From an uncultured Verrucomicrobiota bacterium (GTDB lineage Bacteria > Verrucomicrobiota > Kiritimatiellia > RFP12 > UBA1067), in NCBI GenBank assembly GCA_945487985.1, contig CALYTX010000026.1, positions 1-10,855 of the forward strand: DNA of 10,855 bases, given 5' to 3'. The position numbers and the translations under genes are program-made. The first letter of the stretch is position 1, and every line of letters starts with the position of its first letter. The notes under the pieces were generated by a model. It made no database searches, was not told the origin of the DNA, and saw nothing but the letters and a program-made list of their open reading frames with translations. Below, piece after piece: positions 6,670 through 10,855 of the stretch.

Positions 6670-8913
6670 CTATTTGTTGCCGTCTGTCGATGTATGCTCT
6701 GCGGAGTGCGGCGTGCAGTTCACGACCGCAATCACCTCTTCCTCCGTGGCGCCGGCAATCATCACCTTGGCCGTCTTGCGTTTCGCCATGATCTTGTGCG
6801 TCGTTGCGTCATACCATACCTCGGTCAGGAATGTGATCTCTTCGAGGTGCGGGTCGACTGGCGTTGCCGCGGTCGGTGTGGCCGCCGCTATCGTCACAGC
6901 CGTGCCGTCTGTCGCGGGCGTCAGAATGATGCCAGCGCCGGCGATTAGATTGTGCGAGATTATATCCGCATTCTCGCCGTCGAACTTGATGCCGCTCCCG
7001 GCGGTATACCGATTCACGCTCCGCCACTCAAGCGCCCCGGTTTCGCCTTTGGATAGGAACGTATCATTTGCCGCGCCAGACCATCCAAACAGCGACGCCA
7101 CGCCCATCGCGGTCGCACCGTGCGCCGTGTTGGTAGTAATCGTCACATCGTCTACATCGGCGCCGCCCACGCGCACGCCGTCGCCAATCGGCACATAATG
7201 CAGCGAGGGCCCAGCGTCGCCGTTGCCCCTATACCACGCCAGCAACTTGTGCTGCTGCGCGTCCGAGCCGGTCGGATCCGACAGCATCGCCGATATTGTT
7301 GCGCTGCATGACGCGCCGGCGGCGAAGCCCCTGACGCCATACTTGCCGCCAACTGCCTCCAGCGACAAGCCGTCCGCCCAATTCGCCGGAGCGACGAAGC
7401 TCGCCTGGATGTTTTCGCCGTCATTGTCGAAGTGCATGTTGCCCGGCGTGGTTGAGTAGACGTAGCCGAGCTTGCGCAGGTATTCATCGAGGGAGGCGTC
7501 CGCGAATGTGATGCCATCGTCGCCGATCGCGCCGTCACCGATCCACTCCAACGCCGTCGCCCACTTGTTCGAGCACGCGCAAGCCGTGAGGTTGGTTCCA
7601 TTCGGCAACGGAATATATCCAATGGACCCGCCGACATTGGCCACAAGCAACGGATCGCCGCCCCATTTGGCATTCCACCCCAACAGGCCAAAACGCTTTA
7701 GGTCCGCATCGCCGCTGTCCACGGTGCTGGCGATCGTGACGCCGTCGCCCTCGACGCGGTTGGTGGTCGCGTTCGGCAGCTCGTGCCATCCGAGCGCGGC
7801 ACCTGCATCGGACGCCGTGCCGAAATAATGCCGCGCGTGATTGCCGGCATAGGCGCTCGCGCCCTTGACCTCATACCGCCACTCGCCGTTGTGCTCGCGC
7901 CATGCGATACTCTCCCCATCGGCGAGTTGTGCGGGAGGCACCCACTCAAGATTCCCGTGTTCCCCCTTGCGCGGCAAATCTCTCGGCGACGCATTCGCCC
8001 ATCCCCGCAAGGATGCGTCGCCCTGCGTCAGCGCGCCGTCCGTTTCGTTGGTGGTGATAGTCGCGCCGTCGAATTTGACGCGGCCCAGGTCGAGCTTGCC
8101 GAGCGCGACATAGTTCACGCCCTTGCTGGAGTTGCGCACTACAATATCGTATTGCTCGTATATGCCGCGCTCATCCATTTGGATGGCGTCCGCAAGCGGC
8201 GTCATTGTTTCGTTGCCCTGCGAGCTCCACCCGTTCAACTCCAGCGCGTGCGTGGTATCGTTCTGCGCCAGCGACGCCTTATCTACACCATACCACCGCT
8301 TATAATCAATAGCGCCGCCGTTATTGCGCACGGGGATATTCAGCGGGACGGCATACTTGTCCCACATGCTGCCGGATGCCGTCTGCGACGTCCAGCCCTT
8401 GATGCCGATTTTGCCGCCCGCCCAATCGAGAGAAATCTTATCAGCCGGATCTTCCTGGTCAGATGTCGCGGGGATATTATCGCCGCCACCAGCGACGGCG
8501 TTGCCGAGCGTGCCGCCAAAAGAGATAGTATACTCCTGGCCGGTGTTATCGTTGCGTATGGTGATGCTGTCCTTAGATGTTAGATTATGCAGATTATTGC
8601 CGATGGTCTCGATTGCCTCTGTCTGCATCTTGCTATACGCCTCGATCTGGCATGCCTTCACGAGTGCGCTATACGCATTTTGCATCGCTGCGTTGTCGAA
8701 CTTTATATCTGTCGAGACGTTGCCCTCATCGTCAACCGTAACATCGAAACTCTGCGCGTAGCCATCTTCGTCTAGATACCACACCTTGCCGACTCCAGAC
8801 TGCTTCGTGAAGCCGCCAGAAGGAGTGTACCAGTCCTTCGCAGTTGGGGGGATGGCTCCATATACCCCAGACGCGAGAAACGCCGCCAGAAGCCCAAATG
8901 CCGCGTATTTCAT
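6670..8913 (-). CDS. 747-aa exported, repetitive tail-fibre-like protein
   Basis: The largest protein in the window. Residues 1-19 or 1-20 form a signal peptide (AAFGLLAAFLASGVYG). A short region with Trp/Gly/Tyr and a helical section (72-110) follow. About six degenerate modules then cover 161-632: each has a beta-strand ending in Gly-Trp or Gly-Phe (GIKGW, ELNGW, SLRGW, LLGW, VRGF, SLFGW), and 12-30 residues later a Gly-rich turn with an aromatic strand, such as GNLEWVP, SIGYIPL and GALEWRS. The C-terminus (680-747) is a short mixed domain with one Cys. The modular, Gly/Asn/Trp-rich makeup resembles phage tail fibres or surface adhesins. The ATG at 8911-8913 has a strong GGAGGTGA and overlaps the upstream stop as ATGA. 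The export signal is odd for a tail fibre; the function is inferred from composition only. Confidence 0.8.
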   Translation of the reverse strand: MKYAAFGLLAAFLASGVYGAIPPTAKDWYTPSGGFTKQSGVGKVWYLDEDGYAQSFDVTVDDEGNVSTDIKFDNAAMQNAYSALVKACQIEAYSKMQTEAIETIGNNLHNLTSKDSITIRNDNTGQEYTISFGGTLGNAVAGGGDNIPATSDQEDPADKISLDWAGGKIGIKGWTSQTASGSMWDKYAVPLNIPVRNNGGAIDYKRWYGVDKASLAQNDTTHALELNGWSSQGNETMTPLADAIQMDERGIYEQYDIVVRNSSKGVNYVALGKLDLGRVKFDGATITTNETDGALTQGDASLRGWANASPRDLPRKGEHGNLEWVPPAQLADGESIAWREHNGEWRYEVKGASAYAGNHARHYFGTASDAGAALGWHELPNATTNRVEGDGVTIASTVDSGDADLKRFGLLGWNAKWGGDPLLVANVGGSIGYIPLPNGTNLTACACSNKWATALEWIGDGAIGDDGITFADASLDEYLRKLGYVYSTTPGNMHFDNDGENIQASFVAPANWADGLSLEAVGGKYGVRGFAAGASCSATISAMLSDPTGSDAQQHKLLAWYRGNGDAGPSLHYVPIGDGVRVGGADVDDVTITTNTAHGATAMGVASLFGWSGAANDTFLSKGETGALEWRSVNRYTAGSGIKFDGENADIISHNLIAGAGIILTPATDGTAVTIAAATPTAATPVDPHLEEITFLTEVWYDATTHKIMAKRKTAKVMIAGATEEEVIAVVNCTPHSAEHTSTDGNK
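7018..8433 (-). repeat. Degenerate protein repeat array within the 747-aa gene
   Basis: Six modules of about 45-60 residues start near residues 161, 222, 280, 390, 516 and 588. The two clearest copies (280-326 and 588-632) share ITTN, then A-S-L-x-G-W, then K-G-E-x-G-x-L-E-W. The others keep only the Gly-Trp/Phe strand end and the later aromatic strand. Boundaries are by eye. Confidence 0.55.
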
Positions 8914-9404
8914 TGCTTCACCTCCGCCATGCCGTTAGTGATTGCGAAACTCGTGTCCGCCTGGATTAGGCCGCCGTATGCGTCGAACCATCCGGCGAAG
9001 CGTTCAAGGCCGCCGGCAACGACCGACCCGACGCCGGAATAGACAAGGTTCGTCGGCGTGCAGGAAATGACGCCGGCGGGGTTGATGTAATCCCCCGCAC
9101 CGTTCCAAACGAACACGCATCCGTTGGTGATGCCCCGTGCCTCGGCCAACGCCGTGCAGTTGGTGGCGATCATCGCCGCGTCCGTGGACGCCTGCACTAC
9201 AAGCCGCATCTCGCTCGGCTGCCCGGCGTTCGCGGTCACGACCATGTTTCCGTTGCTTGTTGTGACGGTAGTCGCCGCCTGCACCTCGGCGGCGCTGCGC
9301 GCCACATAGTTGGAGACGAAATTCTCGACCCACGCCTGCGACGCGGCGATACCGAAGCACCTCACGGCCACTACCGCGGCTGCAATCATAATCATCTGTC
9401 TCAT
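8910..9404 (-). CDS. Small exported protein in tail-like operon, function unknown
   Basis: A 164-residue protein with a signal peptide (MRQMIMIAAAVVAVRCFGIAASQA, predicted cut after SQA at 22-24). The mature part starts with a helix (WVENFVSNYVARSAAEVQA) and continues with beta-prone Thr/Val/Gly-rich sequence and two or three Cys, and ends in a region with RFAGWFDAYGG. The frame is open to 9512, but the ATG at 9402-9404 is chosen because GGAGGG lies 6 nt upstream (9411-9416), it overlaps the previous stop as ATGA, and it puts the signal peptide at the N-terminus. The gene is translationally coupled to both neighbours. No family is recognised. Confidence 0.75.
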   Translation of the reverse strand: MRQMIMIAAAVVAVRCFGIAASQAWVENFVSNYVARSAAEVQAATTVTTSNGNMVVTANAGQPSEMRLVVQASTDAAMIATNCTALAEARGITNGCVFVWNGAGDYINPAGVISCTPTNLVYSGVGSVVAGGLERFAGWFDAYGGLIQADTSFAITNGMAEVKQ

Positions 9405-9895
9405 TGCTCGCCCTCCGTCCCTTCGTTCGCCGTAGCGGATGCAACCGCCTCCGGCATCCACTCGTAGCCGTCCCACTTCATGACCACCTGCACAAAGCCG
9501 CCGCCGGCGCACGGCAGCTGCGCCACTTCCTGCACCGTCCCCGGCGCGATTGGCGCGGTTGTGGTCGTGAATGGCAGCACCTGGAGCCGCCCCTCGCCAA
9601 TCGCGGCTGGTTGATCGTCCGATGCGGTGGCGTGGACTTCATAGCGGAACTCGCCGACATTCGGGAAGCATGCCGCCGGGATGCGCACCGTCCAGCCGCC
9701 GTCCGGGTGTTCGTGCCCCGTCACATCGAAGTATGCGCCATTGTCCCTGAAGATGCGCACAAATAGCCCGGTCGCGTCCGCAGGAACGCGCCGGAAAAGC
9801 ACGACGAAGTTATGCCCCGCCCGTGCCTTGAATGGGCGGAGCGGAAAATCGAGACGCGACACGTCGCAGTCTACTCTGGCGTTGATTTGATCCAT
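9401..9895 (-). CDS. Phage tail/baseplate-associated beta-sandwich protein
   Basis: A 164-residue protein without a signal peptide. Residues about 10-110 form a beta-rich domain with the pattern of BppU-type or tail-associated phage domains: hydrophobic strands (FVVLFRRVP, LFVRIFRDNG), an acidic turn, then a GEFRYEVHA strand followed by a G-R-L-Q-V strand. A Thr/Pro linker follows, and a short C-terminal unit with VQVVMKWDGYEWMPEAV, a motif style seen where phage proteins bear a small attachment domain. The ATG at 9893-9895 has GGAGG at 7-nt spacing. It belongs with the two upstream tail-type genes and is the last in the operon lacking an export signal before the secreted block. The assignment is by pattern, not by search. 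Confidence 0.65.
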   Translation of the reverse strand: MDQINARVDCDVSRLDFPLRPFKARAGHNFVVLFRRVPADATGLFVRIFRDNGAYFDVTGHEHPDGGWTVRIPAACFPNVGEFRYEVHATASDDQPAAIGEGRLQVLPFTTTTAPIAPGTVQEVAQLPCAGGGFVQVVMKWDGYEWMPEAVASATANEGTEGEQ

Positions 9896-9938
9896 AATTC
9901 TACCTCCGCATTTAGACCGGGCGTCAAACGCGCAAGGG

Positions 9939-10412
9939 TCAGGCGTTCTTCGCTTGGATGCGCACCCGGTCCGCCAGCAATTCGCTCTTCACAAGCAGCC
10001 CGTCCTTCGAGAATGTCAAGCGGCACCGCTGGAAAACTGTATAATTCGATCCCGAGGCCTGCGGCGCGATTTTGCAATAGCAGTCAAGCTCAATGCCGTT
10101 ATTGCCGCCCGCCGTCCACACAAGCGTTCCCCCGTTCGCGTCCAGCACCGTCGGAGCGTCCGTGCAGTCCGATGGCGTCCCGGGGTCTCTAGACACACGC
10201 ATGCCGGAGACGGCGATGGCGTTGTCGATTTCGCCATGCATGGCCGTCCTATCGAGCGAAATCACGGAATTGCCGGACTCGCTTTTCGTCGTGCTGATGC
10301 CGAAGCCGCCGACAAGTCCATTCAAGAAATGCGCGACGGCGTTGAACCATCCAGCCGGCACCTGGCTTATTGGCGCGCCCGCCTTGAAATCATCCTTGAT
10401 GTGAAATGACAT
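9939..10412 (-). CDS. Phage tail-type structural protein, hypothetical
   Basis: A 157-residue cytoplasmic-type protein. The N-terminus has the short pattern ISQVPAGWFNAVAHFLNGL, which I recognise as common at the start of phage tail or neck-region proteins (Pro-x-x-Trp-Phe-Asn then an amphipathic helix). The rest is beta-rich with ANGGTLVWTAGG and NGIELDCYCKI, and a final strand-rich section. The start ATG at 10410-10412 is preceded by AAGGGGGC. It lies 12 bp after the stop of the partial gene to the right and 43 bp before the next. No precise structural role can be given. Confidence 0.65.
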   Translation of the reverse strand: MSFHIKDDFKAGAPISQVPAGWFNAVAHFLNGLVGGFGISTTKSESGNSVISLDRTAMHGEIDNAIAVSGMRVSRDPGTPSDCTDAPTVLDANGGTLVWTAGGNNGIELDCYCKIAPQASGSNYTVFQRCRLTFSKDGLLVKSELLADRVRIQAKNA

Positions 10413-10424
10413 GACCGCGCCCCC

Positions 10425-10853
10425 TTACACGTACGACGCTATCCAATCCGGCCCGGGCAGTATCTGCGCGCCGTTCACGTAGTAGCGGAAGCCCCGGCGC
10501 GTCACGACCATCTCCCACATGTGCGGAGAGACGGGCGTCCGCTGCACGGACACCTCCTCGACGATCATCACGCGCGAACCCGTCGAGCCGTCGGTGATTG
10601 AGGATTTGGGCGTGATGGTGTATTGCGCCCCGCCGAGATCCGTCACGGTTATCGCGGAAATGCCGAACGCCTGCGCACGTGTCAAGCCAGTGAAGCGGAA
10701 GGTCTGCTCGACTACTTTGGCCGTCACAAAGTTGCGCGTATACGACGATATGTACCTATACAGCTCCACTCCGTTGGTGTCTTTTACTACCGTATAGTTT
10801 GGCACGAACTCGAAGGCGAACTCGTGCGCGTATTCACGCTGCACAACGCGCCC
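10425..10853 (-). CDS. Phage tail-type protein, hypothetical (5' end outside window)
   Basis: The frame is open from stop TAA (10425-10427) to the right edge. The first possible start inside is a GTG at 10842-10844 with no ribosome binding site, so the gene probably continues beyond the window. The visible 142 residues are beta-rich with many Tyr, Val and Thr and no membrane segment. Notable are a short helix (LTRAQAFGIS) in the middle and the C-terminal YYVNGAQILPG. Its length and composition fit a small phage tail protein, but I do not recognise the family. Confidence 0.6.
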   Translation of the reverse strand, partial: GRVVQREYAHEFAFEFVPNYTVVKDTNGVELYRYISSYTRNFVTAKVVEQTFRFTGLTRAQAFGISAITVTDLGGAQYTITPKSSITDGSTGSRVMIVEEVSVQRTPVSPHMWEMVVTRRGFRYYVNGAQILPGPDWIASYV

Positions 10854-10855
10854 GA

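Noticed and set aside
7783..8583. 266-aa + strand ORF inside the 747-residue gene
   Set aside because: It is Arg/Leu/Cys-rich with no recognisable domain, and the opposite strand has a signal peptide, strong ribosome binding site and repeat modules.
3738..8913. Diversity-generating retroelement target in the fibre-like proteins
   Set aside because: No reverse transcriptase gene or template/variable repeat pair was seen in the window.
9896..9938. Promoter in the gap before the 9401-9895 gene (TTGACG present on the - strand)
   Set aside because: No -10-like hexamer stands at 16-18 bases from it; the gap is explained by the ribosome binding site.

Overview
The window reads as one end of an integrated phage-like element. 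A tyrosine recombinase runs rightward at the left edge. A long leftward operon of phage tail-type and exported proteins converges on it and stops at an intrinsic terminator (1282-1315). The host is probably a GC-rich Gram-negative bacterium of the PVC group (Kiritimatiellota, Lentisphaerota, Verrucomicrobiota or Planctomycetota). This rests on remembered resemblance of the integrase catalytic region to planctomycete-type integrases and on the lipoprotein and Sec signals, so the taxon is an inference with low confidence.

Left arm, + strand: the integrase (9-1070, 5' end probably outside the window) is followed by a perfect extended -10 promoter (1068-1076) and a 57-residue single-span membrane microprotein (1106-1279).

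Right arm, - strand, in transcription order from the right edge: three tail-type proteins without export signals (10425-10853, partial; 9939-10412; 9401-9895); three proteins with Sec signal peptides (8910-9404; the 747-residue 6670-8913 with about six degenerate repeat modules; 5465-6661); a 566-residue protein with a tail-type N-terminal domain, an internal hydrophobic segment, an Ala-rich coiled coil and a C-terminal beta-rich region (3738-5438); a possible 12-codon leader ORF (3690-3728); a two-span membrane protein with a large extracytoplasmic domain (3010-3693); a signal-peptide coiled-coil protein (2463-3020); a holin-like protein with a C-terminal hydrophobic segment (2182-2466); a small helical protein ending in CxxC (1780-2151); and a lipoprotein (1361-1681). 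Most junctions are 4-nt ATGA overlaps or gaps under 50 nt, so this looks like one transcription unit whose promoter lies beyond the right edge.

The most unusual point is that genes downstream of cytoplasmic-type tail genes encode, one after another, proteins with signal peptides, membrane spans or a lipobox. Ordinary tail fibres are assembled in the cytoplasm. The block may build a surface-exposed structure, or it may be a tail-fibre and lysis region of an unfamiliar phage lineage. No endolysin, terminase, portal, capsid or tape-measure gene is visible. No tRNA, rRNA, CRISPR array or insertion sequence was seen.
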